A stretch of DNA of 64,000 nt from Apostichopus japonicus (Eukaryota > Echinodermata > Holothuroidea > Aspidochirotida > Stichopodidae), in contig NC_092582.1 in NCBI RefSeq assembly GCF_037975245.1, forward strand, positions 8,558,501 through 8,622,500, written 5' to 3'. The position numbers and the translations under genes are program-made. The notes beneath the pieces are model-generated. The model did no database searches and had not been told where the DNA came from. It saw only the letters and a list, made by a program, of their open reading frames with translations. Positions 36,864 through 49,733 of this stretch are shown piece by piece; positions within the stretch are counted from its first letter, which is position 1, and each line of letters opens with the position of its first letter.

Positions 36864-37468
36864 GTAAGTAGAAGAACTTTAATTGTAAGAATGCAATGTG
36901 CACGATCTTTAATACGTAGTAATTTAGCGTTGAAAATTAATTATCATGGTGAAGTGAATTTAAACTCTTGATCGAGTCAACTTGACGTAGCAGTAATATT
37001 AGTTTTAATTAAGCGACCCCCCCCCCCAATTGAGTAGAACACCAGTAATTCAATGAGAGGGCGTGCTGGTATGTGCGCAAGTAATCCATATCCACCACAT
37101 ATTCTTGATCTTCCCCATCGTACTTCACGAAATGAGGAAGAGACAAAAAACTCTACACGAAAGCTGTTACTACACACCATTCTTGTTATTATTTTATTTT
37201 AATGGGCCTATAGCCAGAATTTTTGTGAATGGGGTTTCAATGTTTTTCTAGGAGGTTGGATGTGGTGGAGGGGGGAGGGGAAGCAACCCCTTTCTAAAAA
37301 CAAGTTCTCGCAATTCCTTTTCTTCTGGGGGGAGGGGGAAGTGTAGGTTGCATATATTTTGGGACCCATTCCGCCCCGCCCTCGTTATCACGCCATTGCC
37401 TATAAGTTAATAATGAAGCTTAATTTATCTGATGACTGCTCATCATGGCATCTTTCGACCTCTCTCAG

Positions 37469-37546
37469 GATTCAGATAGCGAAACCTCAAGACAGGCGGG
37501 TGTGATGGCGACTGAGACCCCACATGAACAGACAAGAACTGCAGAG
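37469..37546 (+). CDS. NLR gene A, exon 7
   Basis: 78 nt, phase 0 at both ends, between acceptor tctctcag and donor GTAAGA. It encodes 26 polar residues starting DSDSETSRQAGVMATETP and ending TRTAE; the other two phases contain stops, so only this reading is possible. Disordered tail; no domain recognised. Confidence 0.6.
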
Positions 37547-38020
37547 GTAAGAATCGTCTCAATGTCACGCACAGTCATGAACAATGGTAATGTGGAACCA
37601 ACATATAATTATACAGTAAATTAACACTGAACTTGAAACATTTTCAGAGTTATCATGACAGAGTAAGACTGTCCTGATTATATACCACTCACTCTTCCAG
37701 TACAGCTGTCATCTACTTGTTTCCTAATCGAAATAAAAAAGGGTAAAATAAAGACATTATGGTATGCACTTGTCAGCTATTCTTGTGACTAATAGTGTTG
37801 ATTAAACTAATTGTATATAAACAAACATTTAACTCCTTATCCGTCCCTACCCCTCCCCCTCCCCCTAAGACACATTCAACTTGCCCATCAATTTCAATAA
37901 TTTATTAATCGTTAGCATTAAAAACACAATTTATCCTCCCTCCTCCCCATCGCCCTCCCTCAAAAAAAGAGGTCAAACTCTTTACGTTACTCTCACACAT
38001 ACATTGCTTTCCTTGTTTAG

Positions 38021-38060
38021 GATCGTCAAAGGACCAGAAAGAAATGTACCATATCTTGAG
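38021..38060 (+). CDS. NLR gene A, candidate last exon (phase ambiguous)
   Basis: Acceptor ccttgtttag ends at 38020 and a donor (GTGAGT) begins at 38061. Entered in phase 0 from exon 7 it reads DRQRTRKKCTIS and stops at TGA 38057-38059, closing a 2037-nt coding sequence. Entered in phase 1 it reads SSKDQKEMYHIL and leaves phase 2, which suits the exon at 38554. No visible upstream exon of this tail supplies phase 1 except exon 4, skipping exons 5-7. Thus either the gene ends here, or alternative splicing or a small indel is involved. Confidence 0.5.
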
Positions 38061-38553
38061 GTGAGTTTAAAGGTTAAGATATCAGTTTATAAGATGATTG
38101 CCTAATGTGATACATGTGCAATAAGATATTATCAGTCCTGTATATATACAAGAATGCTTCCCCGATGACAAATCATGTGATCATGGTAAAGAATATTAGA
38201 ATCAGTATTTGTCTGGATTATATCGGTATCTGCTTCTGACAACAATACTTCCTAACAGGCAGATTATTAAAATTAATCAGGTAGAATATTCATAAGTAAG
38301 TAACCAATCATAAATACCCTGCTCGCCCTTGTCTTCCCGGTAAATGTGTCATAGTTTTGTTTAACATGATGAGATAATAGGTACAAAAGAATTGAAAGAT
38401 TTCTGAAGATTAGGTGGCATCCGCATCATGCATAAGAATATCGCAGAACAACATTAAGCCTAAAACAGTATATATGCTATAGCAATATATTATCAATATA
38501 TGTAATTGCACAGTAATAGATAACCACATTTGTATCTCGTGTTTTTTTTTCAG

Positions 38554-38695
38554 TTCTTCGTTAGAGATATCGTCCGGTAATGCCATCCAAATGATTCGAC
38601 CGGGGCACATGCTGAGTGGCAGAACGTTTATGACGTCAGTGGCTGCTAACAATGTGACGAATACTACATGTAAAGGTCTTCCATACATGTTGTAA
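38554..38695 (+). CDS. Possible alternative 3' exon of NLR A
   Basis: A strong acceptor (T-run then cag, ending 38553) opens 46 codons from 38555, beginning SSLEISSGNAIQMIRPGHML and ending CKGLPYML before TAA at 38693-38695. It needs phase 2 entry, supplied only by the phase-1 reading of 38021-38060. Otherwise it may be 3' UTR. The antisense strand is also open here, so coding status is uncertain. Confidence 0.35.
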
Positions 38696-38951
38696 TTTGT
38701 AAAGATCACATAGTGGTATTGAGTTGGTTACGACCTCAAGAAATTATTGCAAATAGCAGGATTCATTCTTTAATATCTCCCTTGATCCTTCTCATATTTA
38801 TGTATCATTCCTAACTGAGGTTATATTTACCTTTGCGCAATATTCAAACCGTTCTTAAATGTCATGTTATACCAATCTTGCAATTTCCTGATATATCTCA
38901 CATTCTAATTTGAATAGTTGTACATCATCCTCAGCGGTTAATGAGAATGAG

Positions 38952-39312
38952 CAAGGGCGTAGGAACCAGGGGGGGGGGGGGGCTGGGGGGCGCCAGCCCC
39001 CCCAGTGAAAAATACGGGGGGGGGGCGGAAGTATCGTTCCGCCCCTCCCCCGCTCCGCAAGTCAGAAAACCCCTTTTTCATTTCTAAATGAGAAAAAAAT
39101 ATCATTTGAAGCACCAAATTGCATCTAAAGCCAGGTGAAAATGCAAAATTCTTTACAAAATGGAGTGGGTGTTGAAGTGTGCTATATTGCACCAAATTGC
39201 ATCTGAGGCCACCTGGAAATGCAAAAAAAAAATCCAAGACCCTTAGACCCCTCCCCCAGGCCGGCCATCAGTCTTCAGCCCCCCCACTCAAAAGTACCTT
39301 CCTACGCCACTG
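38952..39312. mobile_element. hAT-like MITE, copy 1 (361 bp)
   Basis: Inverted ends CAAGGGCGTAGGAA / TTCCTACGCCACTG with a perfect 8-bp target duplication AGAATGAG (38944-38951 and 39313-39320). Strongly similar to 55553-55944, including the internal direct repeat caccaaattgcatct. No coding capacity. Confidence 0.92.
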
Positions 39313-39420
39313 AGAATGAGATAAAGACCAAGCTCGTCAACAGTTTTATCAATTCATCGTACTTTTTATTTCAATAACAAGTATGGGTGTGTATGGGTGT
39401 GTGGCACCCAGCTTCTAAAC

Positions 39421-40080
39421 ACGATATCTCAAGGTAGGAATCATTGATATTTCATACTTGGCATATATATGCCCCATATTAAATGGAAGAACCGTATTGT
39501 TTTGGTGGAGGTCAAAGGTTGGTCACCAGAAGTCAATGAAAACATTGAAAACACGATATCTCATGATAGGAAGTATGAATACTTTTTATACTTAGCATGT
39601 GTATGCGTTAAATTGAGTAGAAGAATTATGTTGTCTTTGGTGAAGGTAAAAAGGTATTTTGAGGTCAACAGAGATGAAACACTGAAAACCTTGTAAACAA
39701 TATATCTCACGATAGGAAGCATGGATGCTTCTCATACTTATCATGCGGATGTGTTATATAAAGTGAAGGACGTCTGTTGTTTGTAGTGAAGGTGAACGGT
39801 CATCCGAGGTCACCAGAGGTCAAATATTGAAAACCTTGTAAACACGATATCTCAAGTTAGGAAGCAAGGATACTTTTCATACATGGTATAATGGATTTGC
39901 CATATATATATTGAGTACAAGGATCCTGTTGTTATTGGTGTAGGTTAAGGTTTATCTGGGGTCACCAGAGGTCAAATTCTGAAAACATTTAAACGTGATA
40001 TCTCAATTTAGGAATCATAGGTACTTCTCATACTTGGTGTGTAGATGTATTGTGTGTTGTGTTGTTTTAGGTGGAGGTGT
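39421..40080 (+). repeat. Minisatellite of about 132-149 bp units
   Basis: About 4.5 diverged tandem units, each beginning acgatatctcaagataggaa-like (39421, 39553, 39699, 39844, 39993) and containing ggtcaccagaggtcaa. Open frames over it reflect the repeat. Confidence 0.85.
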
Positions 40081-40530
40081 GTATTGCTATGTAGAGTAGA
40101 TGCTTATCATGCCAAAGTGTGAATGAACATCACAATATTGATTCAGGATAATTATATTAAAAGAGCTATTCTGTTGAACAAGCAGAAGTTTAGTGTAAGG
40201 GAATTATCGAAACTATAATACATTTTGCATTCTGGTTAAATAAAAACATCCCTTCTATGCTTTGCAGTATTTTAGTGCCGTTGATCCATCTACTCGATTT
40301 AAACTTGATTTGAATTACATATCCTGAGATGAGGGGTGGACACGGAATTGTTCTTACGGCAAGTTGAAAATTGTTGTATCCTCTTCACGGGTGGCACACG
40401 CCTGGCCTCATAAATAACCTGACTCGTTACTTAATTTGAGATATAAAACCTTTAATGTAATGTCTTAAGAATATTATTTCTTCCAAATCAATCAATCCCC
40501 CAGATTTACTGAATCAAATATATTGCTTAC

Positions 40531-40935
40531 AATAGTTATACCAGTAGAGCAAGGTGAGCCATAGGGCCCGTTGCAGTTATAGAAATGGACCCTACAGGAA
40601 AGTCCACCAAACATTAGACCAAGGAAGATTAATGAAGGGATATCAAGATGAATAAACAGTGACCCTACAGAGTAGATGTTACCCCTTTGGTTTATTGACT
40701 TCACGTTCAATACCAATACTTGCCGATTGGCTAGCCAGATATGGGTAGTTATATTATAGTTCACACTTGTCACCGGATCCACTTCCCTTAGTTCGCGGGC
40801 CTCGATCAGCCATATCGGCATATTTACCCGTCTGATAGTTATTACGAACGATACGGTTCCACGAGAGGCGTTAATGCCGGTTTTGGAATCTCGCAGACAG
40901 CGGAAATTTTCCCTGAGGGTCGCACGTTTGTCAAA
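40531..40935 (-). CDS. Unrecognised 135-codon antisense exon
   Basis: On the minus strand an acceptor (gcatatag) precedes 40935 and a donor (GTAAGC) follows 40531; the 405 nt between are fully open and phase 0 at both ends. The product starts FDKRATLRENFRC, contains RGTVSFVITIRRVNM and SVGSLFIHLDIPSLIFLGLM, and ends with a Cys-containing stretch (CNGPYGSPCSTGITI). A hydrophobic run and several cysteines suggest a secreted or membrane protein, but I recognise no family. It lies antisense and downstream of NLR A. Matching exons were not found, so it may be an isolated relic or part of a gene on the minus strand. Confidence 0.45.
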
Positions 40936-43900
40936 CTATATGCAACGATGGCCACATCACCTGATTACATCTTTTCAAAATTAATAAAAAGTAAAGATCA
41001 TATTACCTGATTACAAGATTAAGATAAAGATCGTCCCATGATTTTTGTCTTGTAAAAATAATTGGTGACACTAAATGGTCTCTCGTGTGTCTAACCTAAA
41101 AACGTTTAGCGAGATCATGGCCAGCCTTCATTCTGTTTCAGATGCTACCATGTAGTAAATGAAAGTGTTATGTGGACTTTAAGGGAACAACCACACTGCC
41201 ACATTTCTAGAACAATACTGGCCATCCTTTTCTTTACATAACCTTATTATTCTGTAAGCTCATATTTTTTCCTTTCTTTTCGTTTTGTTGTAACATACTT
41301 AATCTTCATAATGTATTCTATATGACCACAACGCTATTGTGAGACAATTTGTGTATTTGAGCGAGATTGTTTTTTGTCGAAGTGATGTCAAGCACGTTGA
41401 TTTTGAGGTGACCTGTGAACGGCATTAAATATGTAAATATTAACTTTGAGATAAAGGGTACTTATGCTTGTTGAGTGAGCAATATGAGTGATACCATAAA
41501 GCTACTTCCGTTATCAAAAAAATCAGGGCAAATGCTATTTAAACATGATGATAGCTAAACTGTGTAAATATATTAACTGTTGATTTGAAATATACACGTA
41601 TTTCACCAAATATCAGCTATTCAATAATGAGAGTTTCTTCTACAGAAATAATAAAGGAAAAGGACTTACGTAAGAATAACCATCAAATGGCAATCCAATT
41701 GACTGTTCATCTGCTTATAGAATATTACATGTTATAGTAAAATAATCTGTTCTCAAATCCTTTTAAAACAAAGTCTAAAGTTACATTTGTTTTTGGTCTT
41801 CCTCTGTCATTTTTTTAAAATATGGGTAAATCAGAAGAAATTAAACAACTTGAATGAAATCATTGGGTTATGATATGATCATACGTTCTTAATAAATAAC
41901 TATCATTATATGTTACTTTAATACAGAGCCCTAAAATTCAACATAAATCAACCACAACATCTAACCTAATATATGTACATACGCATTTCAGTTCTAACTT
42001 CTATTATTTTTGGGTAAGAAGCCACAGTTCCTCGCAGGCCGTATAGCCAGGGATCACGCACCAGTCTCATTCCATACAGTCAGTTTTCCATTATTGCTCT
42101 GCTTATGTAATTATATAGAAAAACCCGAATTTCTCATGACATACCTTCCTTGCAGCTGCATGGGTTGTATCGAATGAAACTGTTAGCGTGATCCCTTGAT
42201 AAATGGTATGCAAGATATACTGTGGCTCTTGACTGGCGCATCCAGACAAAAAAAAATGGCTATGTGGGGATCGCCACCACCTAAGGGCTGGATAGCTCAG
42301 TTGGTATAAAGCTCAGGGCTTGTTATACAGAGGTCACTGGTTCGAATCCTGTTCTAGCCATCAATTTCTTTGCTCTTTTACATTGTCTAAAATTTGCATT
42401 ATTCACTGATACTCTGTTATTTTTGGCAAATTCTATTCAACTACTTTAAAAAGTTGTAACAAGTTTGGTAATTTAGCATAACTAAATAAATGACTGGATT
42501 TAAATTTTCATAATGACCCAAGGTTTATTTCATGCAGGTAAAAAAAAAAAGGATTCCTGTTTTCCTACTTCCACTTACGTTGTAAATGTTCCAATATGAC
42601 ATGCACTTTATTCAAAAATAGAAATATCGTTAATTGGTCTTAATTTTCTGTAATATAAACTTATTTTCCACCAGCTATACTTTTATAACATTTTTGCCCA
42701 TTTTAAATTTGTATTCATGTTTATTCCCCCTTTTTTTCACTTAATCTAACATCATTATGTTATATATATATATATGTGCACGTAGCTCCACTTAAAGTTA
42801 TATTACTTGTGGGAACATCTTTATATATATGTGACTTTAATGAATTACAAATTTTAAAGTATCTAGCGATCAAACTTGGAGCACGTAACCATAATAGATA
42901 CGGTAAATAATCATCAAAGGCTTGAATTTTACTTCCGTTTGACTTATGTTTTACGTCATCGGTAACGACGATTAACGCCTGATTCATAATTTCATGTTAA
43001 ATGAAATAATAGATATTAAATTGTTTCTTTGAAGCTGTTACTTTTTATTTACATTGCTATCGATATCACACACACACTAAAATAAAACCATGATGTTAGT
43101 CTGCCTTATAAGGAAAGTATTTTCTATGACCTGATTTTATGTTATATGATGGGCGTAATGTAAACATATTTACCATTTTATGCTCGTATGTATTCATTCT
43201 TTCAATTAATGCAACAGTATACGTTAAATATCACTACGTACATCCACTTTAGTTTCAATCATTGTTGGTAATAGTATGAAGACTATTTTAAAATGTTAAA
43301 CGTGTATACTAATTATGTTTTACGTGTACATCACACATTACTATTTCTACTGACCAATCAGAGAGCATGGAATTATATTGAATAATACGAATTAAGTGTA
43401 CATTAGTTTATCTTGCGTTTTGCAGACCGTGAACAATTTTATTTTATCCCTTTATCACCTTACAGTGGAGGCACCAAAATAAGGGGATGGGGTAATTCTC
43501 GAAGTACGATGGTTCCTACTCCCAGTTTCCCCTCAGTCGGTTCTGGTAAAACAGAAGCAAATCTTTTCCCTAACTTTGCACGTGATGTACATTTTATACA
43601 GGTACAATTTTGCAATTCAGAAATGCTTGTCCCCAAATTGTTTGCCTGTCATCCACGTGCCCCTCCTCCACCCCCTCTCTCTGGAAATTATGGTACCAAT
43701 ACTTTTTATTCAAAACATTAGGATAACATCAAAGCTATTTCTGTTGAAATTTTGTGTTGTTACTTACGTTTATCCATACATAATACATGACTGTGTTTAT
43801 TCATTATATTCTACCTTCTAATAAATAGCTTAATTATTCCAAAGTCACAGTGAGGGGTAGGGGGTAGCGGTGGAGGTACTCCTAGGGTACAGTACATTGA

Positions 43901-44876
43901 TATAACATGTTTGTTCCATACAAACTAAACAATCGAAAATTCTTCAACATTGTTTCAAAATATGCAAAATATAGTCTATTCTTATTTTGTATGTAAGCAC
44001 CATTCATTTCATCCAAATTTTCTTAAGGGGAAGGGGTAACCCTCCCCTCCACGACGAACAATGTTGTTATCCCCCCCCCTCCAACAAACCCCTGTACACA
44101 AATTATGATTGTACCCTTGATTATAACTAAAACGTGAAATTTAAAGGATAATATTCTTAACCAGCATTCAAAATCCTAATCTAGATCCATATTTGATTCA
44201 TGACAGAGTCGTTAATTAAACACTTTGAATTTAATTTTCGAATGATAAAAACATAATCGAATAAGCACAGTATTGACTTTAGAGTCGGAAGAAAGAGAAA
44301 CCTGACGTTGACCCTTAAGTTTGTGGTCAGAGCCTTCCCGAACTGCTGAAATGTCAACACGTTTTCAATCAAGTTAAGATGAGAAAGTGAAACAGCGAAG
44401 TGGAGACATGTAAGAGAAGAGCTCTGTAAAATGCAGCTGGTTTACCAAAGGGGACAGTTCTTTATTACTCCATCATCAAGATATCATCACATTTTGTCAT
44501 ACACTCGATTGTAAGGAGGCCTGAGGTAGAGAGTGGATCAGTTAAGTCGCTCTCTTGGGTGACTAAAGGCTTACAAAAATAACACCATCATCAAGACCAC
44601 GTTGAAAATATTCAAAGCACTTCGGTCCCCTCATTAAAGGTCATGTAATTAGCAAAGAGGACTAATAATGCTTTACCTCGACTTCCTGTAGAAGTCACTT
44701 CACATATGCATTGTAAAATAAATAAAAAATATAACTGATATATTACATGTGTCGTCTACAATAAAGAGGCAAGACAAACAAGGTGTTAGTATTCACATAT
44801 AGGAAATCACAACTGCAGCAGTACGGAGAGCCAAACGTTCCATAAATGTCGAAAAAGAAAGTGAAGTGTCCAAAAC
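40936..44876. other. Spacer; one tRNA-like sequence, otherwise no gene seen
   Basis: AT-rich sequence containing only the tRNA-like element at 42286-42360 and low-complexity tracts (TA near 42761, C-rich near 44070). Frames at 42760-42987 (minus) and 43413-43721 (plus) have no recognisable motif or splice support. Confidence 0.35.
42286..42360 (+). tRNA. tRNA-like sequence (pseudo-tRNA or tRNA-derived SINE head)
   Basis: The A box (TAGCTCAGTTGG) and B box (GGTTCGAATCC) of an internal pol III promoter are perfect. The acceptor stem (GGCTGGA with TCTAGCC) pairs with one G-T wobble, the T loop TTCGAAT and an AGGTC variable loop are present, and canonical numbering gives anticodon TGT (Thr). But the anticodon stem (CAGGG with TACAG) has two mismatches and the D and T stems one each, so a working tRNA is unlikely. 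A deleted relative lies at 35661. Confidence 0.55.
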
Positions 44877-45175
44877 GATATCAACATGTTACAATTCGAT
44901 ATCAACATGTTACAATTCCATATGAACATGTCGAAACAAAATACAATATGTCATTGCGTCTATCAACATGTCAAATTCAACATCAGCATGTCGAAAACTT
45001 GTAACAGCATGCCACTACTACATTAGTCATGTCAACATTGCTTGCTAGATACAATATTGACGTCGTGCTATAATTTTGGAACATCGGCGCGCGCCAACGT
45101 TTCGTTAATGCCCAAAACTGTATCAGTATGTCGAGATTTATATGAGAATGTCCAAAACTTATGTCAGCATGTTGA
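44877..45175 (+). repeat. Degenerate repeat of about 24 bp (caacatgt core)
   Basis: At least ten units built on atatcaacatgttacaattc, drifting to tcagcatgtcgaaaac, with irregular spacing. Non-coding. Confidence 0.8.
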
Positions 45176-45180
45176 GAGAA

Positions 45181-48100
45181 GGAAATAAAATATTCAAGCC
45201 AAAGGGATCACGTTGATGCCTTAGTGCAATTTTTAGGCCCTTTGTCTATTTTCACATGATTAATTCCTGTGTGGGCAATTGGGCCTTTGAAGTTGCTGCA
45301 TCGGCCACGTTCATTGGAAAAAACTAATTCGTTTGTATTTTTGAATACCGCAATGTCCAATAGATCGAGCCAACACCTCTAAAAGAGTTATCCTGCTTTT
45401 TGTTAACATAAACAAATCATGTGTGGGCCATGGGCACTTTATGACTGTTGTGTGGGACCCGGTACAGATAAAAGTCTTCGATGGTATTTTTTGGTTTCTC
45501 CAATGTATAAAGGGTCCAATGCAACTACAGGAATTATCCTTGTGTCTTTGCACATGATTAAATCACGTGTGGGTCAATAATCCAACAGGAAGCCCCACAG
45601 GAAAAATAATCACATCTTGAGGTCAACATATTTGTCACTATAGCCCGTTAACTGTATTTCTATTCTCTAGTCTGCCTCTTAGTATGATATTTGTTTTACT
45701 GAAATGTGTTATGTTTCTTCTGTACGATAGTACGAACAATAAATCTTGAATTTAATAACAAAATAATGAAAGCATAGGAGCGATTACAGCATGCAGGTAT
45801 TTCATGATGATAACAAAGTAGCAGCATTTGACTGTCATGTTGTTTGATTTTTTCTGTATATTGCAGACAAATGGCGTCCCGTTGATACATATTTCTAGCA
45901 CCCTCTACTCCCTCCTTCTTCCGACCAACATTTACCGTATCGCAATAAATTCAACTGTATCATGGATTTGATTTGAATGTTTACAGGCTTCTTGATACCA
46001 AATTTTCCAAAACCTATATAGTTCATTCCCTTTAATAGACAAGGTTTCCTTTGAAATAATGAAAGAAAAAATCCAATGTTTTTCAATTTCACATTTTCCT
46101 CTTTACATGTGCATGGTTAATATTAACAAACAAGCAGAATCGATGGGCTGCTCTATTTGTTTGATTGCGCAAACCATAAAGTGTATTTTAGTCAGAGCAA
46201 CCTGTGTCATCTTAGTTGAAAAATACCAGCAAGGTTTCATTACGTTGCCGACACAAACGTAAAATGATGCACTATTATTTGGTTTGGCTCTACATTTCAT
46301 TTTATCTTTCAACAGCACACGTACACACACACATAAATCAAGAACATTTAGTAGGAGAAACTTGCGTGTAGATCTAATGATAGACCTCATTAAATGTTAT
46401 AACCTGAACGTACCCCAAGAAGCACCATTCACAATCTAATTTGTTTCTTTACTGGGGGAGGACCTCCAAACGCCTCTACAAGTGAGTCTGATTCAACCAA
46501 CTATTCCTTCCTTTGTTTAACTCTTTGAACCACTCCTGTAATATATGTCTGTATCTCAGTTCATGTTGCTTTAAAAATTCGATAGTTATTGATTGAAACT
46601 TAATAATTATTAATCCTTGCCTGTTTGTGAGTCTTCAGAGTCGTTTTCTTCAGTAAAATGGATCAACTATTTTTTTCAGTTGGACTGGGTAGGGAAGGTA
46701 GGGATTTTTGTTTGTGTTTTCTTTTCTTCTTTTCGTTGGAGTGGTGTTTTCTTTCTATTTTTCGAACATGCCTACATTTTTATTTTATTTTCTATTTTTA
46801 TCATAATTTGTATTTGTCTATATTTGGATTATGTGTTCATTTCATCTGTTGCTTGTTTTTTATGCTTTTAAGTTTTTTTCTCGATCAGGTGTTCCTTTTT
46901 ATCTCCTATTTCTTATTTTTACCATCTTTTCTGGGGGTGTTTTATCTCGGTTATGTGTTCATATTTATTTATTGTCTACTTTTATCATATTTTTATTGTC
47001 TTTTTAAATGTAACGTTAATTTTGAGGGTTTTCAATGACAAAACGACCGGATGCAATTGTTTCCAACAACTTTACAATGAAATTGTAAGTGATGACGTCA
47101 CGCAGTACATAATTAATCCCACTTGTATAGTGGCATGTCTTTTCAAGACCGCTATTGGTGCTTAAATACAAGTAAACTGCATAGGAGACCAACTAACACA
47201 TTCGTCGCTCTACATGATATTAAAAGAAGTTATCTATTGTTTTCGAAATTTGCTAAGATGTTATTTGATGTTTTTATTTCTTTGGTCTCGATTTTGGAAA
47301 GAACCGACAAACATACACACAAGACAAACGTCGTGATGGTTGACGAATGTGGAAAAATATCTATCAACGAAATCCTCCAAAAATGAGCTGGAACCTCAAC
47401 AATTTAAAGAGGGGTGCAAAAGGTAAATATAGTGACAACATTTAGGAATGCTCAATTCACCGGGATGTCATAGTCTCTCAAAAAGACCTTGTTATCAAAT
47501 TGGTTCTGTAATACTTGAACTTTAGATGTCCCCCCGTTTCCGCGTAGTGGCGAATATGCTGTTTGACGATATTGAATTAAATATTATTCTTACCTTTTCA
47601 CAACAGAGGAATGTTATGGGTTTTTTTCTCTCGCCTCTATTGACTCGAGCAAGTGGAGTGTTTTAAGCAACTTTTATTGTCTGTAAAGTGTAGGCAATGT
47701 AAGAGGCACATGGCAAACAGCTGGCTTGCTTGTATTATTTAGTGCTCCACTCAGCTCGTGTCATAGCTGTCTCTGGAAAATGCCGTGAGAAAGCAACCCC
47801 CCTCCCCGTCCCCCAACCTGCCACTATACCTTTAGAAAAAGTAAATGCTGCTGCAAGATTGACAGTGATCAGAATCACCCTTTCTATACTGTACCAAAAA
47901 TGTCTCCTGCACAAATTTAACAGAAATCAAAGAAATCCCCACATCTTGCAAAAAATAAAGAACAAGTTTACATAAACTCTTTTATAATCCGTGCTACTTT
48001 ATACATTCCATCCGAGCCCTGAGGATGTTTGTTGTTGTCTGTTTGTTATATAGTTTTATGTATTAACTTTTGTATGTGTAGATGTATTTTATATGATATT

Positions 48101-48573
48101 CTATCATCTTAACATTTTCTCCCCTTTTATATTTGTTATTCTACCTGTTTACATATTTTATGGCTCCTCTTTATAAATTGTATATTTATACTGGAATGAA
48201 TACATAAATAAAATAAAAAGTAATAAATAAAAATAAATAAATAAAAAGAAGGCCCCACAGAATATAGTACAACTTGGAAACACTTGAACAAGAGTACTGC
48301 AGTTGTTTCCTTCTTGAAACTTGAGGATTCACGCGAGGTTGGGTATTAATAATGTACCTGTGATCGTACAAACAATTCACATTCCGTCTTAAGGGAATAG
48401 TATAGTGATGGCCTGGATGGATGTTACCTTCTTTACACATTGCCTTTAATTGCATCGTTTTTTGTGTGTCCAAAGCAAAAGCTTCCAAACGTTTGAAGAG
48501 CAACTTTAAACTATTGTCAGATTTCGCGTAAATCACTAACTTGAAAATTAAGAATCGCACACATTTCCGCTTA
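45181..48573. other. Spacer without recognised genes
   Basis: AT-rich, with a T-rich stretch at 46600-47030 whose frames are low-complexity hydrophobic, and A-rich tracts near 48200. Nothing with splice or domain support was found. Confidence 0.35.
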
Positions 48574-48581
48574 GTCTATGT

Positions 48582-49210
48582 CAGGGTTTCCCTAACTGTA
48601 TCCCTCCCCCCCACCCCATGAACCCCCTGTGGATGTCAGAGTTGTCCACGAACCCCCAACTTTTTGAGACACGATCTGAGACATTATTATACTACAATAC
48701 ACATTAAAGTGCTTCGTAAAAGATCAGGTTCATAGTGTTATATCATGTTAAAAAAGGCTGATGACTGCATGTTATCACTCAACAACAATTTTCAAGCATG
48801 AAATTAGGCCAACTTTGCTTTGTGTCGCGCAAAATGGAGGTCATCTGGAATTTCCAAAATAATTATAAAGACTTTGGCCAACCTTTCAGTTACTTTCTAA
48901 GCTCTTTATCTTCATGACGTACTGCCATGCGTACATCAACTTCACCAATGTCATGCGGCCTGTGTCTCTTTCATAATTCAGTTATCACATACACGGTACG
49001 GTACTACTATGGCAACATATGCGTATGGAACGCGAAAAGAGTTTGTCGATAGGTACGACTTTTGTACATTACTAAATTATATGATATATCAGATTTTAGT
49101 ACAACAAAAAGTACTTTGACTAGTTTTGACTTTCAGAAACGTTTCATGAACCCCCTGGGATGGACTCACGCACCCCCGTGGGTTCATGCACCCGAGTTAG
49201 GGAACCCCTG
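48582..49210. mobile_element. hAT-like non-autonomous element, 629 bp
   Basis: Ends CAGGGTTTCCCTAA and TTAGGGAACCCCTG are inverted repeats (one difference), with a perfect 8-bp target duplication GTCTATGT at 48574-48581 and 49211-49218. Internal near-terminal words (catgaaccccctg) are shared by both ends. No transposase. Confidence 0.9.
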
Positions 49211-49218
49211 GTCTATGT

Positions 49219-49716
49219 GCTTCATAAGAGTCCCGACTTGACAGATTACGCTACTGGAACTATTATTTTTGCGACTGAATGTGTTCACATTTTCATCGAA
49301 ACGGAAGAAAATACCACATTATGCATTTACATCAATCTAAGCAATGGAATTGTTTATTATTTAGCACGGAAATTAATTTACAGTACCAAAACTAAGATAA
49401 TTGTTAATTAAAACTTGAATTTTCAAGTAACAGTATACGCAGTTCGATAGATGTGCAAATGGAAGGTAAATGTTTGACGATTTGGAAACTGAACCATGTC
49501 TTTCGCATCAGTATGAATTGATGGATATTATACCAAACTAGTCATTATTGATTTTAATGTATTTTCTAAATTGTACAATGTGCGTTGTGAAATATCGAGG
49601 CAACACTAATTTTATGCTTTTAGAAGAAAGTTTGATAAAAGAATTTGTTAATGGTTTCAAACAAGATGTCTCGAACAATGAACAATCTTGACAATAAACC
49701 ATATAAAGTTTCTGTC
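49219..49716. other. Spacer between two transposons
   Basis: No exon, repeat or RNA gene seen; AT-rich. Confidence 0.3.
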
Positions 49717-49733
49717 TTCACTCTAAAAAAAAA

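Noticed and set aside
37204-37400. Possible decayed hAT element (tatagccagaattt ... cacgccattg) with a 6-bp repeat cctata
   Set aside because: Ends match only partly and the duplication is short; not enough to call.
46617-47165. Overlapping hydrophobic frames that might be membrane proteins
   Set aside because: T-rich DNA gives Phe/Leu/Tyr-rich translations in several frames at once; looks compositional.
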